Notes under the pieces: generated by a model | The model's input: only the letters and a program-made list of their open reading frames with translations | What the model was told of the DNA's origin: nothing | Databases searched by the model: none | Shown here: positions 35,400 through 43,945 of the stretch, piece after piece | Layout of the letters: every line of letters starts with the position of its first letter | Position numbering within the stretch: the stretch's first letter is position 1 | Position numbers and translations under genes: made by a program | Virus record (IMG/VR): IMGVR_UViG_3300034684_000059 | Location: 1 to 64,000 of that record | Strand: one strand, 5' to 3' | DNA length: 64,000 bases | DNA from: a virus

Positions 35400-38030
35400 A
35401 TGTCTATTATTTTCCCTACTGTTGTACGTAAACGTGACAACCTTACATTTGCTTCTTATAACAAACTGAAGATCATTCATGCCGTAGAAAAAGCGTTTCG
35501 TTCATACAACGAAACGGTTTCAAACGAACAGTTGGAAGAAATTTATTCTGGTGTAGTGGATCATATCACTAAAAATCCCAACATGTTGTCTTATAGATTG
35601 GACACCGGAGAATACTACATAGATGTCGAAACCATCCAGAACTTTGTAGAAAAATCTCTCATGGAGAAAGGATGGTATTCAATAGCTAAGAATTATATCT
35701 TGTACAGGAATCAGCGTGCGACTGTACGTGCCTTAGATAGTGCAGCCATCTTGGACGAAATCGATGGATATATCGGAGGGCATGATCCGGACGAAAAAGA
35801 AAACTCCAATATCGATTTTTCTCTTCAAGGACTCAACAACAACATTGTAGCTAAAATCATGCGGCAGTATTGGCTGGAACGAGTGATGACTCCGGAAGCA
35901 AAACAGATGCACATAAATGGAGAAGTCCATTTCCACGACCTTAATTTGCTTTCTGTGTATTGTTGCGGTTGGGATATGCGTGCACTTATTCTGGAAGGAC
36001 TTGGTGGAGTCCCAGGAGCAGTATCGTCAAGACCTCCTAAAGAATTTGGAGTAGCTCTTGGACAGGTATGGAATTTTCTGTACACCGTCCAGGGAGAAGC
36101 TGCTGGAGCACAATCCTTAAGTCAATTTGATCTTTATCTTGCACCTTTCATTCGATACAATAACCTCACGTATCGTCAAGTTAAAAAGTCTCTTGTAAAA
36201 TTTGCACACAACATGAATACCAAAACAAGGGTAGGTTTCCAGACACCGTTCACCAACGTGTCCTTGTGTTTGACCGTACCCAAATCTATGGCTGACGATC
36301 ATGTCATCTATGGTGGTAAGTTCATGGAAGACAAATATGGGGATTTCCAAAAAGAGATGGATATCTTTAACCAAGCATTTTGCGAAGTCATGCTTGAAGG
36401 TGACGCCGATGGACGTCAATTCCATTTCCCCATTCCTACGTACAACATTACTAAAGACTTCGATTGGGATAATCCCAATTACACCAAGCTCTGGGAATTG
36501 TCTGGGAAATACGGTTCTCCGTACTTCACGAACTATATCAATTCTGAACTTGATCCTGACGACGTACGCTCCATGTGCCCTATGCGATACGATACAAAGA
36601 TCACAACGTACTATCGCGGACACAAATCAACGATGACTTTAGAAGATCTTTATCGGACATATTCTGGTAAATCCATAACCGATACTTCAGTAACTTATCT
36701 TGGTAAACACATACCGGTGAAACGTGTACTGAGAGAACCCACTGAAGAACTTATCCGTATAACGACAAAACGTCAGTCTGAAGGACACGTATTTGATAGA
36801 AGACACATGCAACCTATCACTAGGGAAAACAAACCTCTCACTGTACGAGCATGTGATATCCAGATTGGAGATCTTCTTCCGTACGAACAGAAAGGAAATA
36901 TCGATTGGATAGCTGTCACTGATATCTCTCGAGTAGATAAAACTATACGAGACTCTTACGTATATTGCATAGAAGTCGATAGTGAAGATCACCTGTTTGA
37001 ACTGACAGAAGGAGATCTTATCACGCACAATTGTAGATTGCGTCTTGATTTTACTGAACTTAAGAATCGTGGTGGTGGTCTCTTTGGAGCTAACTCCATG
37101 ACTGGATCTATAGGTGTAGCCACCCTTAACTTACCGGATGCAGCTATAGAAGCAAACGGTGATAAAGACAAACTCTTCGAGATCCTCACAAGACGTATGG
37201 ACATCGCTGCACAGTTCCTCGACGATAGAAGAACTTTCATAGAGAGCAGTATCGAAAAAGGACTGTATCCTTTTAGTCGAAGATGGTTGCAGGGCATCAA
37301 AGACAAAACAGCTAACGATCCGGACATAAAACGTCCTGGATATTACGCTGCGTATTTTAGCACTATAGGTATCATCGGTGGTCATGAAATGTGCCTTAAC
37401 TTCTTAGGTAAAGGCATAGAAACTGAAGAAGGTGCAAAGTTAGCTTTGGAAGTTCAGGAGTTCATCAAATCAAGATTAGATCATTATCGTGAGAAATATC
37501 ACACTCCCTTCAATCTGGAAGCAACTCCTGCAGAAGGTGTGTGCTATCGTCTTGCTAAATGTCTGAAGACTAAATTCCCTACTGCAAAAATGGTAGAAGA
37601 ATTACGAGAACACGATGAACCTTATCTTACTAACTCGACTGCACTTCCTGTAGGATTTACCAATGATCTGTATACAGCAATAACCCACCAATCTAAATTG
37701 CAGGTTATGTATACAGGAGGAACGGTATTTCACATTTTCCTTGGAGAAGCCATATCCAATCCTGAAGCTGTGAAAGAAGTGGTTAGGATGGTGTGTACCA
37801 CGACGCCTATTCCTTACATCACACTTTCTCCCGAATATTCTATCTGCAGAAGTCACGGATATCTTGCAGGGGAACAACCCGAATGTCCCACTTGTCACAG
37901 TGACACCGAGGTGTATGCACGAGTAGTAGGTTTCTACACTCCTATGAACCGGTGGAACAAAGGAAAGCGTACTGAAGGAACTCATCGTAAGAGTTTCGAC
38001 GGAATCGTCGATGTCCTTAAAATCGAATAA
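35400..38030 (+). CDS. nrdD: Anaerobic (class III) ribonucleotide reductase with an intein
   Basis: 876-residue precursor. An N-terminal ATP-cone (VVRKRDNLTFASYNKLKI) is followed by the class III core. Residues 393-544 are an intein, leaving a mature enzyme of 724 residues in which SM is joined to CRLRLD. The C-terminus has the glycyl-radical site RVVGFY (G844 of the precursor) followed by WNKGKR. A metal site just before it has C-x2-H and C-x2-C, where relatives usually have two C-x2-C pairs. The enzyme makes deoxynucleotides without oxygen, using a glycyl radical generated by NrdG (encoded at 49695). Mature NrdD relatives usually have MCCRL at the splice point; here splicing would leave a single Cys. 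The gene is its own unit, ending at 38048. Confidence 0.95.
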   Translation: MSIIFPTVVRKRDNLTFASYNKLKIIHAVEKAFRSYNETVSNEQLEEIYSGVVDHITKNPNMLSYRLDTGEYYIDVETIQNFVEKSLMEKGWYSIAKNYILYRNQRATVRALDSAAILDEIDGYIGGHDPDEKENSNIDFSLQGLNNNIVAKIMRQYWLERVMTPEAKQMHINGEVHFHDLNLLSVYCCGWDMRALILEGLGGVPGAVSSRPPKEFGVALGQVWNFLYTVQGEAAGAQSLSQFDLYLAPFIRYNNLTYRQVKKSLVKFAHNMNTKTRVGFQTPFTNVSLCLTVPKSMADDHVIYGGKFMEDKYGDFQKEMDIFNQAFCEVMLEGDADGRQFHFPIPTYNITKDFDWDNPNYTKLWELSGKYGSPYFTNYINSELDPDDVRSMCPMRYDTKITTYYRGHKSTMTLEDLYRTYSGKSITDTSVTYLGKHIPVKRVLREPTEELIRITTKRQSEGHVFDRRHMQPITRENKPLTVRACDIQIGDLLPYEQKGNIDWIAVTDISRVDKTIRDSYVYCIEVDSEDHLFELTEGDLITHNCRLRLDFTELKNRGGGLFGANSMTGSIGVATLNLPDAAIEANGDKDKLFEILTRRMDIAAQFLDDRRTFIESSIEKGLYPFSRRWLQGIKDKTANDPDIKRPGYYAAYFSTIGIIGGHEMCLNFLGKGIETEEGAKLALEVQEFIKSRLDHYREKYHTPFNLEATPAEGVCYRLAKCLKTKFPTAKMVEELREHDEPYLTNSTALPVGFTNDLYTAITHQSKLQVMYTGGTVFHIFLGEAISNPEAVKEVVRMVCTTTPIPYITLSPEYSICRSHGYLAGEQPECPTCHSDTEVYARVVGFYTPMNRWNKGKRTEGTHRKSFDGIVDVLKIE
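36576..37031 (+). other. Mini-intein within NrdD
   Basis: The 152-residue insertion starts at Cys393 (CPMRYDTKI, block A), and ends with VYCIEVDSEDHLFEL and LITHN followed by Cys545 (blocks F and G), so the splicing residues C1, penultimate His, terminal Asn and Cys+1 are all present. The extein sequence on both sides (RSM and CRLRLD) rejoins into the normal NrdD active-site region. At this length there is no room for a homing endonuclease. Block B is unusual: the RRH around position 467 lacks the usual T-x2-H. Confidence 0.88.
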
Positions 38031-38047
38031 TGACTAACACACTAAAG

Positions 38048-38077
38048 TAGGAGAAGGGGGAACTCCCCCTTCTCCTA
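38048..38077. terminator. Strong hairpin terminator
   Basis: TAGGAGAAGGGGGAACTCCCCCTTCTCCTA is a nearly perfect 30-base palindrome after nrdD. Confidence 0.85.
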
Positions 38078-38105
38078 GTGTGAACGTTCTAAAAAATTTG
38101 AAGGT

Positions 38106-38113
38106 TATATTAC
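38106..38113 (+). promoter_or_regulatory. TATATTAC early-type promoter
   Basis: TTTGAAGGTTATATTACTATC lies 59 bp upstream of ATG 38173. Confidence 0.7.
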
Positions 38114-38172
38114 TATCGTGACACTGAATATGGTCCCACATTTAGTCATATCTAAACACCAGAGGAACTCAT

Positions 38173-38562
38173 ATGGAACACCAATATCCGGAAGATTATA
38201 TTCAAGCAGGTCTTATTGAAGTGTTTTATGCATGGAGAAACGTCAGTTATGCTCAACGTCAGGTCGATAATAGAAGAGACCAAATACAGATCGCAGCTAA
38301 GATTCTCGGGATCGCTACAGAACTAGACGGAATCTATACCGTAGCATGGTCTCACAATGGGGTGAATGATCCATTTATGATCACTCTGGCCAATGGAACT
38401 CAGATCTTAATCCTAGATGCTTTCGATGTCGAAAATGTTCGAATGTATCTAGTAGAACCGACACCTCGACACTGCCTTCAGACCGGATTGCCAATTTACA
38501 ATCTACGCCCATTCGACCGTGGGTTAGATATGTACGTAGTGTTACTTTGTTCGGAGAATTAG
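38173..38562 (+). CDS. Small unknown early-type protein
   Basis: 129 residues, ATG preceded by AGAGGAACTCAT. The protein has an N-terminal helix with many Arg and Gln and a beta-rich C-terminal half. No family is recognised. It is a monocistronic unit between a TATATTAC promoter and the terminator at 38605, an arrangement repeated for several small genes in this window. Confidence 0.75.
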   Translation: MEHQYPEDYIQAGLIEVFYAWRNVSYAQRQVDNRRDQIQIAAKILGIATELDGIYTVAWSHNGVNDPFMITLANGTQILILDAFDVENVRMYLVEPTPRHCLQTGLPIYNLRPFDRGLDMYVVLLCSEN

Positions 38563-38604
38563 TCATATGCACAATTAACAAAACACTGTTAATCTTTGAG
38601 TTAC

Positions 38605-38637
38605 AGAAGAGAAGGATCGTATTGGTCCTTCTCTTCT
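38605..38637. terminator. Hairpin terminator
   Basis: AGAAGAGAAGGA and its complement with a 9-base loop, followed by TTTAG. Confidence 0.8.
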
Positions 38638-38662
38638 TTAGTATTCTACATGATTTTAAGGA

Positions 38663-38670
38663 TATATTAC
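38663..38670 (+). promoter_or_regulatory. TATATTAC early-type promoter
   Basis: TTTTAAGGATATATTACTTATTTGAATG. The next well-placed start (38766) is 95 bp downstream. Confidence 0.7.
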
Positions 38671-38765
38671 TTATTTGAATGTGGATTGAAAATAGATATC
38701 ACAAAACTTTATATGTCTAAAGTTTGTGGCCCTGGTTTTTAATTTATAATCTTGGAGTAATCTCA

Positions 38766-39059
38766 GTGCAGATCGGAGAATTTCTTTTTAAAATTGAAAA
38801 CAAAGGAATGGCTGCCGTCCACGCTCAGAAAGTTGGAACTCACGAAGACATCATACTGGTACTTCCCCCAAATCAGACAAGAGCATTTTCTGGAATGACG
38901 TACGACGTGTACAAATTAAGTGCAACTTCCAACAGATTTATCGTACTTGTTAAAACTCAAAATAACCCGAAAGGAATACTGAAGCGGTTTGATATTTTCT
39001 CAAAAAACAAAAATCAGTACATCGGAAAATTTGCTAAAGGAACACTCTATAGTCTTTAG
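38766..39059 (+). CDS. Small unknown early-type protein
   Basis: 97 residues from GTG 38766 (then CAGATCGGAGAA), chosen because CTTGGAGTAATCTCA precedes it; an in-frame TTG at 38724 has no ribosome binding site. The protein is basic and beta-rich. No family is recognised. It shares a transcription unit with 39069, nine bases downstream. Confidence 0.65.
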   Translation: MQIGEFLFKIENKGMAAVHAQKVGTHEDIILVLPPNQTRAFSGMTYDVYKLSATSNRFIVLVKTQNNPKGILKRFDIFSKNKNQYIGKFAKGTLYSL

Positions 39060-39068
39060 GAGACATAC

Positions 39069-39821
39069 ATGAATTTAATTTCTGTTGCACTTGAGTCGAC
39101 ATATACGAATATCGAATTTGCAATCGAAAAAACTCAGGAGATGCTTTCCCAAATGAAAGCATCTGGAGATTCTACGGTCGAAGAAGCACAGGAACTGTAT
39201 GGAATCCTCATTCAATGGAAATTGTGTCCTTTGCGGTTTTTGCCTGTAGTTATTCGTGAGTTTGACCCCAACAAAAAATTCTTTGCACGGGATGCTAAAA
39301 CTGATCTGGGAGACATGATCATAGAGGATCTGGTACACGGTAAGTTTGAGCATTCCAATGTAACGGGCGCCCCATACACCACAAAACTCCACAGTCGCAG
39401 ACTGGCGTGGCAATTGGATATCGTTGGGATCGATAGTAATTACAAAAGCATCCCACAAAGCATCCTCCCGCATAGTGGTATTTATACCACGGGAGTCCTT
39501 CTTCCGTCACAATATAACTATTTCAAGAGGCTAGTCTGTCGCAGAAGTTATGCTCATCTGGAAGTAGAACAAAATAGAGAAATTTTGACTAATGGATGGG
39601 ATTTGACTTATCTTCCCGAAATAAGTGACGCACAAATAGCGGCATTCCAGATAAATCAAATAGTCCCTGCACACACGTTCATGTCAAAGCTTAACTACAC
39701 TCAATTCGAACGATATGTAAATCGGTTACTGGAAAAAGAGTTTAAATATATAGAAAAAAATCAAGAAGCAAGAACTCCTTATTTGTCGGGAAATCTGCTT
39801 CTCAAAAGAATAAGTTATTGA
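39069..39821 (+). CDS. Unknown 250-residue early-type protein
   Basis: ATG preceded by TAGGAGACATAC. N-terminal helices with a coiled-coil-like stretch (residues 10-35) precede a mixed region with two Arg-rich spots. No family is recognised. It is the second gene of a TATATTAC unit that ends at 39830-39857. Confidence 0.75.
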   Translation: MNLISVALESTYTNIEFAIEKTQEMLSQMKASGDSTVEEAQELYGILIQWKLCPLRFLPVVIREFDPNKKFFARDAKTDLGDMIIEDLVHGKFEHSNVTGAPYTTKLHSRRLAWQLDIVGIDSNYKSIPQSILPHSGIYTTGVLLPSQYNYFKRLVCRRSYAHLEVEQNREILTNGWDLTYLPEISDAQIAAFQINQIVPAHTFMSKLNYTQFERYVNRLLEKEFKYIEKNQEARTPYLSGNLLLKRISY

Positions 39822-39829
39822 TCCACATA

Positions 39830-39857
39830 CCAGAAGGAGACACTTGTCTCCTTCTGG
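39830..39857. terminator. Hairpin terminator
   Basis: CCAGAAGGAGACA, two-base loop, and perfect complement, followed by CATTTCC. Confidence 0.85.
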
Positions 39858-40118
39858 CATTTCCTTACGAAAGATATTTGGGATCCTTTTTTACTAGTAT
39901 CTAGCTGTAAGAAGCTAATGCCTGACACACAGATTTTCTTAGTAAAAGAAAGTCTGCATCTAAAGGAGAATCGGAAAACAGATAACCTAACTGAAGGGTA
40001 TTGGAGTTCTTAATGAATAAGAGTTCCAAGCTTTCTCCAACAATCTACTGCAGGATAGCAATCGCTAACTACGTCTGCAGTATCAACAGATAGGAGTGGT
40101 GGAGATCTCCACCACTCC
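39858..40118 (+). other. Gene-free segment between two hairpins, possible structured RNA
   Basis: This stretch lies between the terminator at 39830 and a hairpin at 40093-40118 and contains no convincing gene. It has the inverted repeat TACTGCAG ... CTGCAGTA (about 40049 and 40074) and other short repeats. A 31-codon frame at 39918-40013 has no proper ribosome binding site. The second hairpin, GGAGTGGTGGAGATCTCCACCACTCC, would end an RNA made from this stretch, and lies just before the next gene's ribosome binding site. Confidence 0.35.
40093..40118. terminator. Perfect palindromic hairpin
   Basis: GGAGTGGTGGAG and its complement with almost no loop, 19 bp before ATG 40138. It may terminate an upstream RNA or regulate the downstream gene. 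Confidence 0.65.
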
Positions 40119-40137
40119 TTATAAGGAACAAATTAAA

Positions 40138-41355
40138 ATGTTCGTACATTACGACAACCATTATGAAAAGAGTTTTAAGGATCGAATAATCCAATGTTCA
40201 ACTGCACAGGACTGCAAAGAAATTTACAAACATCGGTCATTTTCGGAACTACAGCAAATTCAGAAGCAACTCTTTGAGTTGCGTATCAATAAACAAATAA
40301 CCATGAATAAATTTCGCTTGGCAATGTACTCAATGCCTGAAAAACATATTGAGACATTTCCTTATGCCTATGGCGTACAGGACACTGCCAGACACGAACT
40401 TTATCAACAGCGAATTCGATATTGGAAAAATAAGACGAAGTCAAATGCACTTCGTTGCGGGGAACTGTATCCAGAACTACTGTCTAACGATGACTGGCGG
40501 GATATCGTGGATACCAACAACATTCTCCATTGTATCTCTGAGCACTGGAACCCTAAAACGGAGTATGAAAAGATCGGGTCAGATCTTGACAAATTTAAGA
40601 ACATTGCTAGGAAGTTGTACAGACGACAGGCAATTTCTTTGGAAGAATATGGGAGAGCCGTGGGTGTCCCTTGTGCGTATCTTGACTATGAGCGATACGC
40701 AGTGGACGACAAACACAAACACCGAATTGAACTCTTCGATTCAGTACATACACAGATACGTCTGCTGATAGATCAGCAGCTGTGCCTGAAAGAAGTGAGC
40801 AAAAAATCGGCGTTGTCTGAAACTATCGTGCTCGGTGTTGCTCGCAATTTACGCAGACACGGAGATTGTGTTTTTGGAGATACAGAACTCAACACGTACT
40901 CTTCACAAGAACTTCGTGATGCATTGAACTTCCTCAGTTTTAGAGGATTGTCATTGGATCAAGCACTGGAACGCCTGCAGATATCTGCAGATCAAGTTAG
41001 TTCGATCTTAAGTGACTCCCCTCTACAACTTTGCAAAGATTGGAAACTGATAGTTCCTATCAAGTTCCATCAAGAGATAAACCCAGCATCACTTGATTCT
41101 ACAGATATCAAATCCATGCTCGGGATACCTGAACTTGGAAGATATTGGGGAAGAGCTTATTATCTTCGGTCATCTATCTACTCTATCTTTAAGGCTCCTG
41201 CAAAAACGCACAAGCAGAATCTAATAGATCTGGACATGATGGATCATGAAGCTAAAATGCACTTCGATTATCTGTATAATGCAGATCTGATCAAAAAATC
41301 CTGGGCGCAAAGATACCTTACTACGCTTAAGTTCAGGAAAGACGAATATTCATAA
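40138..41355 (+). CDS. Unknown protein with HTH-like segments
   Basis: 405 residues, start at ATG 40138 (MFVHYDNHYEKS) behind AAGGAACAAATTAAA. Reading from GTG 40096 would require translating the hairpin, so I reject that start. The protein is basic and helical. Two stretches look like helix-turn-helix units: about residues 225-250 (LKEVSKKSALSETIVLGVAR) and about 280-300 (GLSLDQALERLQISADQVSS). It could be a DNA-binding regulator. No family is recognised. It is a single-gene unit with its own terminator at 41369. Confidence 0.72.
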   Translation: MFVHYDNHYEKSFKDRIIQCSTAQDCKEIYKHRSFSELQQIQKQLFELRINKQITMNKFRLAMYSMPEKHIETFPYAYGVQDTARHELYQQRIRYWKNKTKSNALRCGELYPELLSNDDWRDIVDTNNILHCISEHWNPKTEYEKIGSDLDKFKNIARKLYRRQAISLEEYGRAVGVPCAYLDYERYAVDDKHKHRIELFDSVHTQIRLLIDQQLCLKEVSKKSALSETIVLGVARNLRRHGDCVFGDTELNTYSSQELRDALNFLSFRGLSLDQALERLQISADQVSSILSDSPLQLCKDWKLIVPIKFHQEINPASLDSTDIKSMLGIPELGRYWGRAYYLRSSIYSIFKAPAKTHKQNLIDLDMMDHEAKMHFDYLYNADLIKKSWAQRYLTTLKFRKDEYS

Positions 41356-41368
41356 TCCCCCTTTTGAG

Positions 41369-41409
41369 TTGTGCTGAAGGACGACTGAGTTTTCGTCCTT
41401 CAACACAAT
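41369..41409. terminator. Hairpin terminator
   Basis: GTTGTGCTGAAGGACGA and its complement with one bulge and an 8-base loop, followed by TTAAATTTT. Confidence 0.8.
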
Positions 41410-41499
41410 TAAATTTTACACAGTGAAAAAGAGCAGCTGGATTGCTGCTATGTTGAAGGGCATATGCCACTATTCAAATATTATCCATTGTGAGGAAAT

Positions 41500-42342
41500 A
41501 TGTTCAAAGTATCGAACCGTAGAATTCATAAGAACATAACAGATGAGACATATATAGGAAGACCTTCTCCCTGGGGAAATCCGTACTCTCTAAACGATCA
41601 TTCCCGGCATGAATCCATCGTGTTATATTGGAGACATCTTGCAAACAACTCAAAACTAGTCGATATGATCTGTCGTGATTTGAGAAGAAAGGAGCTTATT
41701 CGTTATCGTTCTCCTATCTTTTGTCGTGGGGAAACACTTCAGACCGTAGCCGATACTGAGCTTTGTCCGTTCTGTGGTGCTTCGGAACTGATATTTGAAA
41801 AACAACTATTTCAGACTCCATTTGGGACATGGGTAAAACCGGATACTTCACCAGATACCTTTGTTTATCATCGTCCTCCTCCTGGAGCACTAGTTGAATG
41901 TTTCATGTGCAATGCACTATTTCACGTAGATCTCCCGATACTTCAACGTTCACACAAAGTCATGACAGTACACATTGGAGAAAATATTATTACAGATGAC
42001 ATTATCTTAAGGATCACACGAGAGCTCAGTAAAAACGAAAACAATGTGATCTGCACCCCTGTTGCACGTCCGGAGTATATCCAAAATGCACTCAGGTCTT
42101 CGTTCAAACATCGACTTAATGTTACTCTTTATCTTGACTCTAAGAAAAAGTACTTTAAGTTACCTCAGGTAAATATTTGTGATGGATATCGTTACGTACT
42201 CGTACTTCACGGTTCTCCAGAACTCAAAAATATACTACCTCTGATGGAACCTACCGGAGACTTAAATGAGGAGATCTTGGAAGTTCTATCCGACTCTTCT
42301 AAAAATCGAAAATCAGCTATTTTCACTATACGGACAAAATGA
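41500..42342 (+). CDS. DUF4326-domain protein with zinc ribbon
   Basis: 280 residues. The N-terminus (SNRR at 5-8, then YIGRPSPWGNPY at 18-29) and the later FCRGETL at about 75 are the signature of DUF4326, a small domain found in phage and bacterial proteins and linked to nucleotide metabolism by context. Residues about 90-150 hold two C-x2-C pairs (CPFC and CFMC) that probably bind zinc. The C-terminal half is unassigned. ATG preceded by GTGAGGAAAT. It is convergent with the Gly-rich adhesin across the terminator at 42377. Confidence 0.8.
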   Translation: MFKVSNRRIHKNITDETYIGRPSPWGNPYSLNDHSRHESIVLYWRHLANNSKLVDMICRDLRRKELIRYRSPIFCRGETLQTVADTELCPFCGASELIFEKQLFQTPFGTWVKPDTSPDTFVYHRPPPGALVECFMCNALFHVDLPILQRSHKVMTVHIGENIITDDIILRITRELSKNENNVICTPVARPEYIQNALRSSFKHRLNVTLYLDSKKKYFKLPQVNICDGYRYVLVLHGSPELKNILPLMEPTGDLNEEILEVLSDSSKNRKSAIFTIRTK

Positions 42343-42376
42343 TGTAGACACATTTAAGGTTAAACATGTTTACAGT

Positions 42377-42409
42377 ATAAGTAGTACCTCATCATGAGGT
42401 ACTACTTAT
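42377..42409. terminator. Bidirectional hairpin terminator
   Basis: ATAAGTAGTACCTCAT and its complement form a near-perfect palindrome between convergent genes, with T-run on the plus side and A-run on the other. Confidence 0.85.
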
Positions 42410-42414
42410 ATTTT

Positions 42415-43500
42415 TTATATATTATTGGTTTGGATGAGATGTATACTGCCGTTACCACCATTACCACCTGCGGCATTCGGAAGATACTTAGGGTCCACAT
42501 CAAGAGAATCTCCACCTATACCACCCTGTACCAGTATTTTTGCAGGAGTATTAATATCGCCCTTGTGGAATATATGGATCGCACCGCCACCAGAACCTCC
42601 GCCACCTGCATTGTGTCCGGCACCACCATGAGCGCCATTGGCAGTTATTTTTCCGTTAGGACCGAAAATTATATTACCGTGTACTACGATTATAAGTAGA
42701 CCCCCGGCACCACTATACCCGGTTTGTGCAGCATAATTGGAAGGAGCTAATCTATGTCCAATACCACCAGGATTACCGGCTCCTCCTCCAACTGCACGTC
42801 GTTTAGTGTTCACATCTGTCGTAGCACATCTACCATCTCCGCCAAGTCCACCATCTGGTTGACCGGATCCTGCGGCCACTGTACGACCAGACGCTGCTGC
42901 ACCTCCACCTCCAGCTCCGCCAGAGAACGACGTACCTGCAGACCCAGCACCACTTGTACTAGTTCCACTCATCTGCTGAGCACAACCGCCACTACCACCA
43001 CCACCACACGCGCCGTTTATACCTGAACCACCAGTATATCCAACCAAACCATATGCTGTATCACTTCCACTACCTATGCTTCTTTTAGAGGCACCAGCTC
43101 CTCCTGTCGGCTGTATTACTGCGAGTCCTAGTGCAGTGAAAATATCTTCCGAATTTATGAATACCCCACGACGTGGATCTATACCTACGAATTTACCCGG
43201 AGCATTGGCTCCTCGTGCAGTCATGGATAGTTCACCACGAACAATAAGATCTCCAAGGATACGAAGGTACATTCCTTTACATCTATTCGTTGGACGAACT
43301 ACATGTCCTTCGTTGATGGTGAAGTTGTTATACGTTCTAACTACAGGATCACCATCAACTTCACTGACGAACTCATCATGATCAGATAACCCTGTAGACA
43401 CAAAATCCTGCGCAGACGATATCGGAAAATAAAATGCTTGTTCTACCGGAAAATTATAATCTTTAGTAGTCTGAGCATTTATAGAATCGATCACTAACAT
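42415..43500 (-). CDS. Gly-rich tail-fibre adhesin (paralog of 54395)
   Basis: 361 residues. Residues about 35-100 form a conserved head shared almost word for word with the protein at 54395 (DHDEF-SEVDGDPVVRTYNN, then INEGH-VRPTNRCKG). The rest, from about 130, is dominated by Gly runs (GGAGGGG, GGGSGG) with beta strands such as GLLIIVVHGNIIFGP between them. Poly-Gly folds of this kind form the receptor-binding tips of some phage fibres (T4-like gp38 adhesins). I infer a host-recognition adhesin with a common mounting domain and variable tip. It is a lone minus-strand gene; ribosome binding site CTTAAGGAGAG. Confidence 0.85.
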   Translation of the reverse strand: MLVIDSINAQTTKDYNFPVEQAFYFPISSAQDFVSTGLSDHDEFVSEVDGDPVVRTYNNFTINEGHVVRPTNRCKGMYLRILGDLIVRGELSMTARGANAPGKFVGIDPRRGVFINSEDIFTALGLAVIQPTGGAGASKRSIGSGSDTAYGLVGYTGGSGINGACGGGGSGGCAQQMSGTSTSGAGSAGTSFSGGAGGGGAAASGRTVAAGSGQPDGGLGGDGRCATTDVNTKRRAVGGGAGNPGGIGHRLAPSNYAAQTGYSGAGGLLIIVVHGNIIFGPNGKITANGAHGGAGHNAGGGGSGGGAIHIFHKGDINTPAKILVQGGIGGDSLDVDPKYLPNAAGGNGGNGSIHLIQTNNI

Positions 43501-43558
43501 CAGTACTCTCCTTAAGGATTTGATTTACATATCATTTTGTGTGAAAAATAGCCATCGT

Positions 43559-43619
43559 AGTGAATGTGCTTGTGTACATAGAATCCAAAAAAAATGATAT
43601 GTGCACAAGTTCATTCACT
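43559..43619. repeat. Imperfect 21-bp inverted repeat
   Basis: AGTGAATGTGCTTGTGTACAT pairs with ATGTGCACAAGTTCATTCACT with about four mismatches and a 19-base A-rich loop, followed by TTTT on the plus strand. It lies 59 bp upstream of the minus-strand adhesin gene. Confidence 0.5.
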
Positions 43620-43667
43620 TTTAGTATAGTTTAAAAATACGATATATGATTTGAAATAATACTTCAG

Positions 43668-43703
43668 TATTTATTTTTTACATACACTATATTTTATGTA
43701 GAA
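43668..43703. repeat. 37-bp element, copy 2 (first copy at 7456)
   Basis: TATTTATTTTTTACAT, CACTATAT and TTATGTAGAA are in the same order and nearly the same spacing as at 7456-7492. Both copies are non-coding. Confidence 0.6.
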
Positions 43704-43832
43704 TACTTTGAGTAGGAACTAGGAATTAGGAACACCCAATACCTTAGTCTCTAGCAACAATCCGAGAACGAGATCTAGCTCGAACGAAGTGAGAGATAGA
43801 GCCGTCGCGGTTGGTGCGCTCCGTCTAGTCTT

Positions 43833-43907
43833 GGGGGGAAAGGGGGGTTAAAGGAAGGGGGTGAGGAGAGATTGTTAAGAGAACCTAGGGGGAAACCAAT
43901 TGGGGGG
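43833..43907 (+). other. Cluster of five G-runs (G-quadruplex candidate)
   Basis: GGGGGG at 43833, GGGGGG at 43842, GGGGG at 43857, GGGGG at 43888 and GGGGGG at 43902 fall within 75 bases. Runs of five or six G are rare elsewhere in this AT-rich window. At least four runs are close enough for an intramolecular G-quadruplex. Confidence 0.7.
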
Positions 43908-43945
43908 AATTTTCATGTTAGTACATACCGATCACATATATCAAA

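Noticed and set aside
36576-37031. Homing endonuclease inside the intein
   Set aside because: The 152-residue length leaves room only for splicing blocks; no LAGLIDADG or HNH motif is visible.
39918-40013. 31-codon reading frame between two hairpins
   Set aside because: The upstream sequence has only a weak AAGAAG and the peptide has no convincing features; not listed as a gene.
42425-43381. Several plus-strand frames rich in Thr, Ser or Pro opposite the Gly-rich adhesin
   Set aside because: They are the complement of Gly codon runs and overlap a convincing minus-strand gene; no start sites of their own.
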